Shown here piece by piece: positions 56,814-64,000 of a DNA stretch of 64,000 nucleotides (position 1 is its first letter; each line of letters begins with the position of its first letter). The notes below the pieces were generated by a model. It ran no database searches and was not told where the DNA came from. It worked only from the letters and a program-made list of their open reading frames with translations. Position numbers and translations under genes: made by a program. The DNA comes from Caldilineaceae bacterium SB0664_bin_27 (lineage in GTDB: Bacteria; Chloroflexota; Anaerolineae; Caldilineales; Caldilineaceae), in NCBI GenBank assembly GCA_009838625.1, contig VXRG01000182.1, forward strand, positions 1 through 64,000. Reading direction: 5' to 3'.

Positions 56814-56996
56814 CTACCAGCTGGACTTGACTACGCCAGGCAAGTGGCCCTCTAGGGCTTCTCGACGAAAACAGATGCGGCAAAGGCCAAAACGGCGCAT
56901 GAACGCCCTCGGGCGGCCGCACTTCGTGCAACGGTTGCGCACCCGCACTTCATACTTCCGCTTGGACTCCCGCAAAACGATACTTTTCTTAGCCAC
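56814..56996 (-). CDS. rpsN: 30S ribosomal protein S14, type Z
   Basis: A 60-residue zinc-binding form with C-x2-C pairs in [11 protein letters not shown] and [11 protein letters not shown] and the conserved end PGVVKSSW. The start is GTG at 56996. The short zinc form is typical of Gram-positive and several deep-branching phyla. Confidence 0.96.
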   Translation of the reverse strand: MAKKSIVLRESKRKYEVRVRNRCTKCGRPRAFMRRFGLCRICFRREALEGHLPGVVKSSW

Positions 56997-57049
56997 AGAC
57001 CGCCCTCTCCTTCATCTTCGTAGCCACCGTCTCTCTATGGTTACTGTCT

Positions 57050-57622
57050 CTATCGTCGTTGGAACGGCATATCCATCATTGCCAGCAGCCGCCGCCCCTC
57101 TTCATCTGTCCCCGCTGTGGTCACGATCGTCACTTCCATCCCTCGCACCTTGTCGATCTCATCGTAGTCGATCTCCGGAAAGACAAGCTGCTCGCGCAGG
57201 CCCAGGCTGTAGTTGCCTCGTCCGTCGAAAGAGTCCGGCGAAATGCCGCGAAAATCGCGCTGCGCCGGTAACGCAATACTGATCAGGCGGTCCAGAAAAT
57301 CCCACATGCGCCGGCCCCGTAGCGTCACCTTCACGCCAATCGGCATCCCTTCCCGCAACTTGAACGTAGCAATCGACTTGCGCGCCCGCGTCACAATCGG
57401 CTTCTGACCCGTAATAATCGTCAGATCTTGGCTGGCGCGCTCAATCGTCTTGCCATCTGTGATCGCCTCTCCCATGCCAATGTTGACGCTGATCTTATCA
57501 ACCCGCGGCACCTGCATGATATTCGTATAACCGAATTCCGTCATCAGCGCCGACGCAATTTCGCCGTCAAATCGTTCCTTCAACCGGGGCTTCTGCGCCC
57601 GTGCTCCATTCGCTTCACTCAT
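57050..57622 (-). CDS. rplE: 50S ribosomal protein L5
   Basis: A 190-residue 5S rRNA-binding protein: [56 protein letters not shown] and the terminal [19 protein letters not shown]. Confidence 0.97.
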   Translation of the reverse strand: MSEANGARAQKPRLKERFDGEIASALMTEFGYTNIMQVPRVDKISVNIGMGEAITDGKTIERASQDLTIITGQKPIVTRARKSIATFKLREGMPIGVKVTLRGRRMWDFLDRLISIALPAQRDFRGISPDSFDGRGNYSLGLREQLVFPEIDYDEIDKVRGMEVTIVTTAGTDEEGRRLLAMMDMPFQRR

Positions 57623-57688
57623 CGTTTCTCACTCCTCGCCCGCAACTGCCGCCCACGGCGGCATCTGGCCGTCTTAAGGACCTTTGAA

Positions 57689-58048
57689 CTAACCCTCTCC
57701 TGCAACTGGCAGCGGCTCACCGGTGCGCCTGTCGATCCGGATCTTGTCCTCGCCTTCAAGCCGGTAACCGGCGCGAGTTACTTCGTTGTCCGTCCCCACC
57801 AGCGCCACATTGCTGATGTGTAACGGCGCCTCCAGCTCGATCCGTCCAGTCTGTGTACGCACCGTCGGGCTGCGGCGCTGATGCTTCGTAACGAAGTTCG
57901 CCCCCGCCACAACAACGTATACACGATTGGGATCTTGCCGTCCCTTCTTGTCCTTCTTGCGTATTACGCTCTGGACTTCACCGCGGTGCCCCTTGTCATT
58001 GCCGGCGATCACTTCGACGACGTCACCCTTCCTGATCTTTACGCCCAT
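57689..58048 (-). CDS. rplX: 50S ribosomal protein L24
   Basis: A 119-residue assembly-initiating protein with the KOW motif KIRKGDVVEVIAGNDKGHRG and the later VAGANFVTKHQRRS. The C-terminal part EGEDKIRIDRRTGEPL is typical. Start ATG 58048. Confidence 0.96.
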   Translation of the reverse strand: MGVKIRKGDVVEVIAGNDKGHRGEVQSVIRKKDKKGRQDPNRVYVVVAGANFVTKHQRRSPTVRTQTGRIELEAPLHISNVALVGTDNEVTRAGYRLEGEDKIRIDRRTGEPLPVAGEG

Positions 58049-58122
58049 CCCCTCTTCTCCTCAAATCCTGAACGACACCCTCAGCCTGCACGCCCAACCA
58101 CAGGTCAGACCACCAGCGCTCC

Positions 58123-58491
58123 TCAGAGTACCTCCGGAGCCAGGGATACGATCTTCATATACCCGTGGTCACGCAACTCACGTGCTACCGGCCCAAAAAT
58201 ACGAGTGCCGCGTGGATTCCTGTTGTCATCAATCAGTACAGCAGCATTCTCGTCGAATCGAATATAGCTGCCATCCTTCCGTCGCACCGGACGTCGCGTA
58301 CGCACAATAACCGCCCGCACGATCTCACCCTTTCTAACCGACGCCGTCGGACTGGAGGATTTGACCGTCGCCACGATCACGTCGCCAATCCCTCCATAAC
58401 GCCGGGTACTACCCCCTCGGACTCGAATCGTCAGTAACTCTTTCGCGCCCGTGTTGTCGGCAACCCGTAGGCGGCTCTCTTGTTGAATCAT
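58123..58491 (-). CDS. rplN: 50S ribosomal protein L14
   Basis: A 122-residue protein: [20 protein letters not shown] at the start, then [20 protein letters not shown] and the C-terminal [20 protein letters not shown]. Confidence 0.97.
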   Translation of the reverse strand: MIQQESRLRVADNTGAKELLTIRVRGGSTRRYGGIGDVIVATVKSSSPTASVRKGEIVRAVIVRTRRPVRRKDGSYIRFDENAAVLIDDNRNPRGTRIFGPVARELRDHGYMKIVSLAPEVL

Positions 58492-58527
58492 AGCTCCACA
58501 CCTCTTCTCTTACCGGCGCGCCTCGAC

Positions 58528-58785
58528 TTAGACAACAGCCGCATGGTCCAGAATCTTCGAGACATAAAATTTCTTGTGTTTACTGATCGGCCGGCATTCA
58601 CGAATCTGGACCGTGTCTCCGACCTGGCAGGCATTATCCGGATCGTGCGCTTTGTATTTCTTATGTGACTTGACGACCTTGCCGTACAGGGCATGGCGCG
58701 CGGCCCGCTCCACTTCCACGACCACTGTCTTGTCCATCTTGTCGCTGGTCACCACGCCAACCAGCTCGCGTCTTCGCTCGCGCAT
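58528..58785 (-). CDS. rpsQ: 30S ribosomal protein S17
   Basis: An 85-residue OB-fold protein: RRELVGVVTSDKMDKTVVVE, YGKVVKSHKKYKAHDPDN and GDTVQIRECRPISKHKKF. The start lies six bases after the rpmC stop. Confidence 0.97.
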   Translation of the reverse strand: MRERRRELVGVVTSDKMDKTVVVEVERAARHALYGKVVKSHKKYKAHDPDNACQVGDTVQIRECRPISKHKKFYVSKILDHAAVV

Positions 58786-58791
58786 TTCCCT

Positions 58792-59001
58792 TTACTCCTC
58801 GTCCTCTTCGGCCATCAACTCCCGCTCACGCAATATCGTCTTGATTCGCGCAATCTCACGGCGGACCTGACCCTTGCGTGCCGTATTTGTCAACTGTCCC
58901 GTTGCCTTCTGAAAACGCAGATTAAACAGTTCCTGATACCCCTCGTCCAACCGCGTGTATAGTTCACTCTCCGTGAGCGGGCGTAGTTCATGTGCTCTCA
59001 T
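58792..59001 (-). CDS. rpmC: 50S ribosomal protein L29
   Basis: A 69-residue helical protein at the exit tunnel: [40 protein letters not shown] and an acidic tail. Confidence 0.96.
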   Translation of the reverse strand: MRAHELRPLTESELYTRLDEGYQELFNLRFQKATGQLTNTARKGQVRREIARIKTILRERELMAEEDEE

Positions 59002-59025
59002 CTTGCTTTCCTCCTCGCCTTCACG

Positions 59026-59439
59026 TCAGATATCCTGCCGGGCGACGAACTGTGTTCCCATCGGCAGCTTATGTGCGGCCAACCGGAATGCCTCGCGCGC
59101 CTGCGTCTCATCCACGCCGGCTATCTCAAAAACCATCCTGCCCGGCTTTACCACCGCCACCCAGTGTTCGACATTGCCCTTGCCCGAACCCATCCGGGTC
59201 TCGGCCGCCCGCTCCGTCACCGGCTTATCCGGAAAAATGCGAATCCACAACTTGCCGCCGCGCCGCACATATCGAACAATCGCTCGGCGGGCCGCTTCTA
59301 TCTGCCGGCTAGTTACCCAGGAGGGCTCAGTGGCCTGTAGTCCGAACGTGCCAAAATCGATCTTGTTGCCCCGTGTCGCCATTCCCCGCATCCGGCCGCG
59401 GTGCATCTTGCGATATTTTACCCGCTTAGGCATCAACAT
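59026..59439 (-). CDS. rplP: 50S ribosomal protein L16
   Basis: A 137-residue protein at the A-site tRNA elbow. The start [19 protein letters not shown] is canonical, followed by [20 protein letters not shown] and [19 protein letters not shown]. Confidence 0.97.
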   Translation of the reverse strand: MLMPKRVKYRKMHRGRMRGMATRGNKIDFGTFGLQATEPSWVTSRQIEAARRAIVRYVRRGGKLWIRIFPDKPVTERAAETRMGSGKGNVEHWVAVVKPGRMVFEIAGVDETQAREAFRLAAHKLPMGTQFVARQDI

Positions 59440-59497
59440 TTACGAATCTCCATCCCGCTTCCTATGGTCCGGCCCCGCCCATACTTCGCAGAGGCCG

Positions 59498-60172
59498 CTA
59501 CTCGGTCAGTGCCATCTCCGCATAGCGGGCATGGTACTCCTCACCCGGCAGCACTTCCCCGTGATAGACCCATGCCTTTACGCCAATCACGCCGTAGGTC
59601 GTGTTCGCCTCCGCGGTTCCGTAGTCTATCTCGGCCCGCAGCGTATGGCGCGGCACCTGCCCGTCGCGAATCGTGTCGACCCGCCCCATCTCGCTGCCGC
59701 CCAAACGTCCCGCCACCTGAATCATGACGCCTTCGGCTCCGGTCCGCATCGCCCGTCCCGCGGCCTGCTTCATCGCCCGCTTCCAGCTGATGCGGCGCTC
59801 CAGCTGCTCTGCCACGTTCTCAGAAACCAGTTGGGCGTCCGTTTCCGGCTTATCGATCTCGCGTACGTCGATCTTGACCTTCTTGTTTGTCAGTTCCTGC
59901 AGGTTTACCCGCAACACATTTACATTCGCGCCCTTGCGTCCAATGATGATCCCGGGCTTGGCCGTGTTGATGATTACGTGTACCTGGTTGGGCTGACGTT
60001 CGATCTCGATGAAGCTGATGCCTGCACGCGGAGCATCTCGATGAATCATGGCCCGGATCTCCCGATCTTCGGCCAGCTGACTCACGTATTCATACCCCGT
60101 GGCGAACCATCGGCTCTTATGTTCCTTTATAATGCCCAGGCGAAAACCGGTCGGATGTACTTTGCGTCCCAT
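59498..60172 (-). CDS. rpsC: 30S ribosomal protein S3
   Basis: A 224-residue protein with [20 protein letters not shown], the KH-domain motif [18 protein letters not shown] and the C-terminal [20 protein letters not shown]. It lines the mRNA entry tunnel. Confidence 0.97.
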   Translation of the reverse strand: MGRKVHPTGFRLGIIKEHKSRWFATGYEYVSQLAEDREIRAMIHRDAPRAGISFIEIERQPNQVHVIINTAKPGIIIGRKGANVNVLRVNLQELTNKKVKIDVREIDKPETDAQLVSENVAEQLERRISWKRAMKQAAGRAMRTGAEGVMIQVAGRLGGSEMGRVDTIRDGQVPRHTLRAEIDYGTAEANTTYGVIGVKAWVYHGEVLPGEEYHARYAEMALTE

Positions 60173-60232
60173 TGGGCCTCCTTGTGCAGTGCCTGCTGTC
60201 TGAACGGACCGTCAGGCGCCGCTGTTCGTCCA

Positions 60233-60577
60233 CTACTCCGCGTCCAAACGCTCTTCCAGCACAACCGTGATGTGGGAGGAACGCCGAATCCATGGCTTGA
60301 AACGACCGCGCGCGCCAAAACGCCGCCAACGCCGGTTCGGCGCCTGATCGGCATAGATCTGGCTGATGTAAAGCTCATCAGCCTCCAATCCGAAATTCTC
60401 GACCCCGTTTGCGATCGCGCTCTTCAGCGTCTTTGCCACCACCTTGGCCGCCTGCTGAGGCATGAACTGCAACAGTGTCAAAGCCTCTTCCGCTTGCCTA
60501 CCCCGCATTTCGTCCAGTACCAGGCGCGCCTTCTGCGGGCTGATCCCTGTGTATTTGGTAACTGCTCGAACTTCCAT
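60233..60577 (-). CDS. rplV: 50S ribosomal protein L22
   Basis: A 114-residue protein: YTGISPQKARLVLDEMRGRQ, AAKVVAKTLKSAIANGVEN and the tunnel-loop sequence RFGARGRFKPWIRRSSHITV. Start ATG 60577. Confidence 0.97.
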   Translation of the reverse strand: MEVRAVTKYTGISPQKARLVLDEMRGRQAEEALTLLQFMPQQAAKVVAKTLKSAIANGVENFGLEADELYISQIYADQAPNRRWRRFGARGRFKPWIRRSSHITVVLEERLDAE

Positions 60578-60640
60578 CGTACTTGCTCCCCAATCTCCAG
60601 GATGGAGGAAGATAACAACTCTCGACCTGAATCCGCGATT

Positions 60641-60922
60641 CTAAACCCTGCGCGTGCTTCTCTCCGACCTTACATGACCCCGAAAAAAACGGGTCGGCGC
60701 AAACTCGCCCAGCTTGTGCCCCACCATGTTCTCCGTTATATAGATCGGTACATGGCGGCGGCCGTCGTGAATCGCCAGCGTATGTCCGACAAACTGCGGA
60801 AATATCGTCGAAGCCCGGGACCAGGTCTTGAGCACCTTCCGCTCACCGGCCCGGTTCATGTCTTCGATCTTCTTGAGTAGCCGCGGCTCGACAAACGGTC
60901 CCTTCTTCAGACTACGTCCCAT
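60641..60922 (-). CDS. rpsS: 30S ribosomal protein S19
   Basis: A 93-residue protein: [40 protein letters not shown] and [17 protein letters not shown], nearly invariant in the family. Confidence 0.97.
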   Translation of the reverse strand: MGRSLKKGPFVEPRLLKKIEDMNRAGERKVLKTWSRASTIFPQFVGHTLAIHDGRRHVPIYITENMVGHKLGEFAPTRFFRGHVRSERSTRRV

Positions 60923-60946
60923 CGGATCTCCTCCACATCTGCACTG

Positions 60947-61780
60947 CTATCGACGCTTACCGCCGCGCCGGACAATATACTTTCCCGTTCTCTTGTTGCG
61001 ACGCGTTCGCTTGCCCAAGGCTGGCTGCCCCCAAGGCGTCTTCGGCCCGGGCATGCCAATCGGCGAACGCCCCTCGCCGCCGCCATGAGGATGGGACGCA
61101 GGATCCATCGCTACGCCGCGCACTGACGGTCGTATTCCCATCCAGCGGCGCCGGCCGGCCTTGCCCAACGAAATATTGCTGTGATCTGGGTTCGACACCT
61201 GGCCTACCGTTGCCAGACAGTCCATCTCAATGTAGCGAACCTCGCCGCTCGGCAGTCGCACCTGCGCACGCGGCCCCTCTTTGGCCACCAATTGCGCCGA
61301 AACGCCTGCGCTGCGCACCAGCTGGGCGCCCCGCCCCGGATACAACTCAATGTTATGTATCTGCGTGCCCGGCGGGATGTTGCGGATCGGCAGCGCATTT
61401 CCGGGCCGAATGTCGGCGCTAGGGCCCGACTCCAATACGTCGCCAACCTGTACGCCCAAAGGCGCCACAATATACCGCTTCTCTCCATCCTCATAACTGA
61501 GCAGCGCGATGCGTGCACTGCGGTTCGGGTCGTACTCAATCGACGTGACCCGCGCAGGCGCTCCCCATCTTTCCCGCCTGAAATCAATGATGCGGTAGCG
61601 TCGCTTGTGCCCCCCGCCGCGGTGACGGACAGTGATCCGCCCTTGGCTGTTGCGACCGCCCTTCCTGTTCAGAGCAACCGTCAGCGAACGCTCGGGCTTG
61701 GTGCGCGTTATCGTTTCAAATGTCGAGACACTCATGTCCCGCCGTCCCGGAGATGTGGGACGGTATATCTTTACAGGCAT
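60947..61780 (-). CDS. rplB: 50S ribosomal protein L2
   Basis: A 277-residue peptidyl-transferase-centre protein: [40 protein letters not shown] and the conserved [20 protein letters not shown] with the histidine near the catalytic centre. Start ATG 61780. Confidence 0.97.
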   Translation of the reverse strand: MPVKIYRPTSPGRRDMSVSTFETITRTKPERSLTVALNRKGGRNSQGRITVRHRGGGHKRRYRIIDFRRERWGAPARVTSIEYDPNRSARIALLSYEDGEKRYIVAPLGVQVGDVLESGPSADIRPGNALPIRNIPPGTQIHNIELYPGRGAQLVRSAGVSAQLVAKEGPRAQVRLPSGEVRYIEMDCLATVGQVSNPDHSNISLGKAGRRRWMGIRPSVRGVAMDPASHPHGGGEGRSPIGMPGPKTPWGQPALGKRTRRNKRTGKYIVRRGGKRR

Positions 61781-61853
61781 AAAAAGCTATCTCCGTTCGA
61801 GCAGAAAAAGATGGGAATGAACTGCTCCCGCTTCTTCCTCCTGTTAACGACCG

Positions 61854-62144
61854 TTACACACCTTCAAAGAACTGGATGCTGTCACCTTCACCCAACGTAA
61901 CTACCGCCTTCTTCCACGGCGACTTCCGCACAACTTTGCGCCGCCCGCGCATCCCCGTCTTTGCCGGCATCATCATGACCCGCACGTCCAACACACTTAC
62001 TCGGAATGCGGTCTCCACTGCATCACGAATCTGGTGCTTGTTGGCTCGCGTGTCGACCTCAAAGGTGTACTGATTGTTGAAATCGGCCGCATCGTATGAC
62101 TTTTCTGTAATGACTGGGCGCTTTATCACTTCATAAACGTGCAT
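61854..62144 (-). CDS. rplW: 50S ribosomal protein L23
   Basis: A 96-residue protein: VIKRPVITEKSYDAADFNNQ, TFEVDTRANKHQIRDAVE and the C-terminal RKVVRKSPWKKAVVTLGEGD. It docks trigger factor and SRP at the exit tunnel. Confidence 0.96.
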   Translation of the reverse strand: MHVYEVIKRPVITEKSYDAADFNNQYTFEVDTRANKHQIRDAVETAFRVSVLDVRVMMMPAKTGMRGRRKVVRKSPWKKAVVTLGEGDSIQFFEGV

Positions 62145-62222
62145 CTGGTTCTCTCCGTATCAGACGCCGGCTACGTCTTCCCAACCGCCGCCAACAACCC
62201 GTCTCGCAGGAAATGACAGCCG

Positions 62223-62846
62223 TCAAGCTAGCCAGTCGTGAATGTTTTCGACCGAAGCCTGCGGCAATAGAAGCCTGTCATAGCTCAACAGGTCCTGTAT
62301 GTTCAGATTACTGCTGAGAAGCGATTTCGCCTGTGGCAGGTTGCTGATCGACTTCTCGACAGCCACGTCCCGCTCCGGCAAAACGACGAGTACGCTGCCG
62401 CTGTCCAGCCCCAGATCAGCCAGCGCCTGTACGAAGACCTTGGTCTTCGGTGCATCCATCGCCAACGCATCCAGCACCACAATCTGGTCCGCACCGGCCT
62501 TGACGCTCAGCGCGCTCCGCAACGCGGCCCTGCGCATCTTCTTGGGCATCTTCTTCGTATACTTGCGCGGTGTGGGGCCGAATGCCGTCCCGCCGCCTAC
62601 CCAAATTGGAGACCGGATCGAGCCATGCCGCGCCCGCCCCGTGCCCTTCTGACGCCACGGTTTGCGGCCGCCCCCGCGAACCTCGCTGCGCGACTTCGTC
62701 TTGTGCGTACCCATACGCGCGTTCGCCAGCTGCCTCACCAAAGCCTGGTGCATCAGCCCCCGATTGATCGGTGCGGCAAATACCGTATCCTCCAACTGTA
62801 TCTGACCGGTCTCTTCACCGGCCATATTTCGAATTGTTACTTCCAC
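62223..62846 (-). CDS. rplD: 50S ribosomal protein L4
   Basis: A 207-residue protein with the tunnel loop TKSRSEVRGGGRKPWRQKGT followed by GRARHGSIRSPIWVGGG. The start is GTG 62846, preceded by GGAGGCG. In many bacteria L4 represses this operon by binding its leader, which would lie outside this window. Confidence 0.97.
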   Translation of the reverse strand: MEVTIRNMAGEETGQIQLEDTVFAAPINRGLMHQALVRQLANARMGTHKTKSRSEVRGGGRKPWRQKGTGRARHGSIRSPIWVGGGTAFGPTPRKYTKKMPKKMRRAALRSALSVKAGADQIVVLDALAMDAPKTKVFVQALADLGLDSGSVLVVLPERDVAVEKSISNLPQAKSLLSSNLNIQDLLSYDRLLLPQASVENIHDWLA

Positions 62847-62906
62847 CGTTTCGCCTCCGTACCGGTAGCTGCCTGTTCGTCAACCTCTGAACCGGCGGCC
62901 CCCGTC

Positions 62907-63536
62907 TTACGCCTTTGCCGCCGTACGAACGATCACCAACCCTTTGTTTGGGCCGGGTATCGCGCCCTGTACGGCAATGAGATTGCGCTCCGCATCAACC
63001 AGAGCAACCTTCAGATTCTGCACGGTAACGCGTTTGTTACCCATCTGTCCCGCGCCCTTCGTGCCCGGAAAGGTGTGGCCCGGTGTCGTGCCCGCGCCGC
63101 GTGCGCCTGGCGCCCGGTGTCGGTCCGACTGCCCATGGGTCTTCGGCCCGCCTCGGAATCCGTGCCGCTTGACTCCGCCGGCAAAGCCCTTCCCCTTCGA
63201 GGTGCCGGTTACATCCACAAGCTCGCCCTCGGCAAATACGTCCGCCTTGATCACGTCGCCCAGCGCATGTCCCGCCTCGCTTGGCAATCGCAGCTCGCGC
63301 ACAAATCGCAGCTTCGGCACGTTGGCCTTCCTCAGATGACCGAGCTGCCCCTTGGTCAACTTACGCTCCACCACCTCTTCGAAGCCCAATTGGATTGCGT
63401 TGTAACCGTCCGAATCTTCAGCTTTCACCTGTGTGACATAACAGGGACCAGCCTCGATGACCGTAACCGGCGCCACCGCGCCGCTGTCATCAAACAGCTG
63501 TGTCATCCCTACCTTGCGGCCCAATATCCCCTTCAC
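62907..63536 (-). CDS. rplC: 50S ribosomal protein L3
   Basis: A 209-residue early-assembly protein: KGILGRKVGMTQLFDDSG at the start, GKGFAGGVKRHGFRGGPKTH and the C-terminal FPGTKGAGQMGNKRVTVQNL. The start is GTG 63536 with GGAGGAG upstream. Confidence 0.97.
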   Translation of the reverse strand: MKGILGRKVGMTQLFDDSGAVAPVTVIEAGPCYVTQVKAEDSDGYNAIQLGFEEVVERKLTKGQLGHLRKANVPKLRFVRELRLPSEAGHALGDVIKADVFAEGELVDVTGTSKGKGFAGGVKRHGFRGGPKTHGQSDRHRAPGARGAGTTPGHTFPGTKGAGQMGNKRVTVQNLKVALVDAERNLIAVQGAIPGPNKGLVIVRTAAKA

Positions 63537-63671
63537 TTGCTCCTCCAGGACTGACAGTCCGCATCAACGACATTCTGACCGGCTGTCACTTTGCCCAACC
63601 AGGCCCGTGCCTGACCGCCCGGCGCGGATCCAACCTGCACGATCCTCTCCGCCCGCGGCCGCAACTGGGCC

Positions 63672-63980
63672 CTATAGCTTAATCTCGATATCGACACCGG
63701 CGGGCAAATTCAGACGGGTGAGGTTCTCAATCGTCTTGTTGCCTGGATCCACCACATCGATCAAACGCTTGTGAGTCCGAATCTCGAACTGCTCACGGCT
63801 GTCCTTGTCGATGAACGGCGATCGCATCACCGTGAACTTCTCGATCCTCGTAGGCAGAGGCACAGGCCCAACCACCTGGGCGCCCGTCTGCTCAGCAGCA
63901 GTGACGATCTGCTGTGCCGACGCATCCAGGACGCGGTGATCGTATGCCTTGAGCTTGATACGGATCTTTTGCTTGGCCAT
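63672..63980 (-). CDS. rpsJ: 30S ribosomal protein S10
   Basis: A 102-residue protein, first of the S10 cluster in this window: [40 protein letters not shown] and [18 protein letters not shown]. It also forms part of antitermination complexes with NusB. Genes upstream (tuf/fusA in most bacteria) would be beyond the window edge. Confidence 0.97.
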   Translation of the reverse strand: MAKQKIRIKLKAYDHRVLDASAQQIVTAAEQTGAQVVGPVPLPTRIEKFTVMRSPFIDKDSREQFEIRTHKRLIDVVDPGNKTIENLTRLNLPAGVDIEIKL

Positions 63981-64000
63981 GTACTCTTCTCACTTGTCGT

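Noticed and set aside
58955-60880. 641-codon open frame on the + strand
   Set aside because: It runs antisense to rpmC, rplP, rpsC, rplV and rpsS, whose proteins are unmistakable; its translation has no domain pattern.

Overview
The window is a 64 kb piece of a GC-rich bacterial chromosome. Ribosomal gene order (S10-spc-alpha, then truA-rplM-rpsI), frequent TTG and GTG starts, several single-membrane-style lipoproteins, a Zn-type adenylate kinase, TrpB2 and a short type-Z S14 suggest a member of the Chloroflexota (Anaerolineae/Caldilineales-like). This is inference from family content; no 16S gene is present. No tRNA, rRNA, CRISPR array or insertion sequence was seen.

Layout. (1) 1-7.2 kb, + strand: a C-terminally truncated radical SAM gene, a methyltransferase, a polar amino-acid ABC transporter with an unusual FbpC-like ATPase, then a DoxX - YeeE/YedE - DoxX sulfur-type membrane module. 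(2) 7.3-13.4 kb, +: glycosyltransferase cluster (processive GT2, CofC-like nucleotidyltransferase fold, DPM1-like GT2, EamA exporter, GT39). (3) 13.5-19.1 kb, -: four collinear nucleic-acid genes: a Cas4/RecB-like Fe-S nuclease, a RecF/OLD-like ATPase, a TOPRIM-like partner and RecJ. The middle pair is A/T-richer, has its own promoter and is the best candidate for an undescribed defence-type system. (4) 19.5-23.4 kb, +: RraA-like aldolase, FAH-family hydrolase, a DUF433/DUF5615 toxin-antitoxin pair and a Cys-type sulfatase. (5) 23.5-29.3 kb, -: a small helical protein, a methyltransferase, then an envelope-stress set of DUF2231 membrane protein, OmpR-type regulator, histidine kinase and HtrA protease. 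Direct repeats with 11/22-nt phasing lie just upstream of htrA. (6) 29.6-38.1 kb: MsrPQ, two unknown proteins (one Cys-rich, one with a HARE-HTH-like N-terminus), a DUF35/thiolase pair, a lipoprotein and FolC. (7) 38.4-42.7 kb, +: gap-pgk-unknown-tpiA glycolytic operon and an M50-like membrane protease. (8) 42.8-45.5 kb, -: TrpB2, thioredoxin and a MoaB/Mog-like protein. (9) 45.6-64 kb, -: the long ribosomal superoperon from rpsJ to rpsI, with secY, adk, map, rpmJ, rpoA and truA. infA is missing from its usual place between map and rpmJ.

Links. MsrP needs molybdopterin, so the Mog-like gene could serve it. The HtrA/two-component set, MsrPQ and thioredoxin all deal with damaged or oxidised proteins. 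The accessory stretches (16-18 kb and 21.2-22 kb) are visibly richer in A/T than their neighbours, which is consistent with horizontal arrival.
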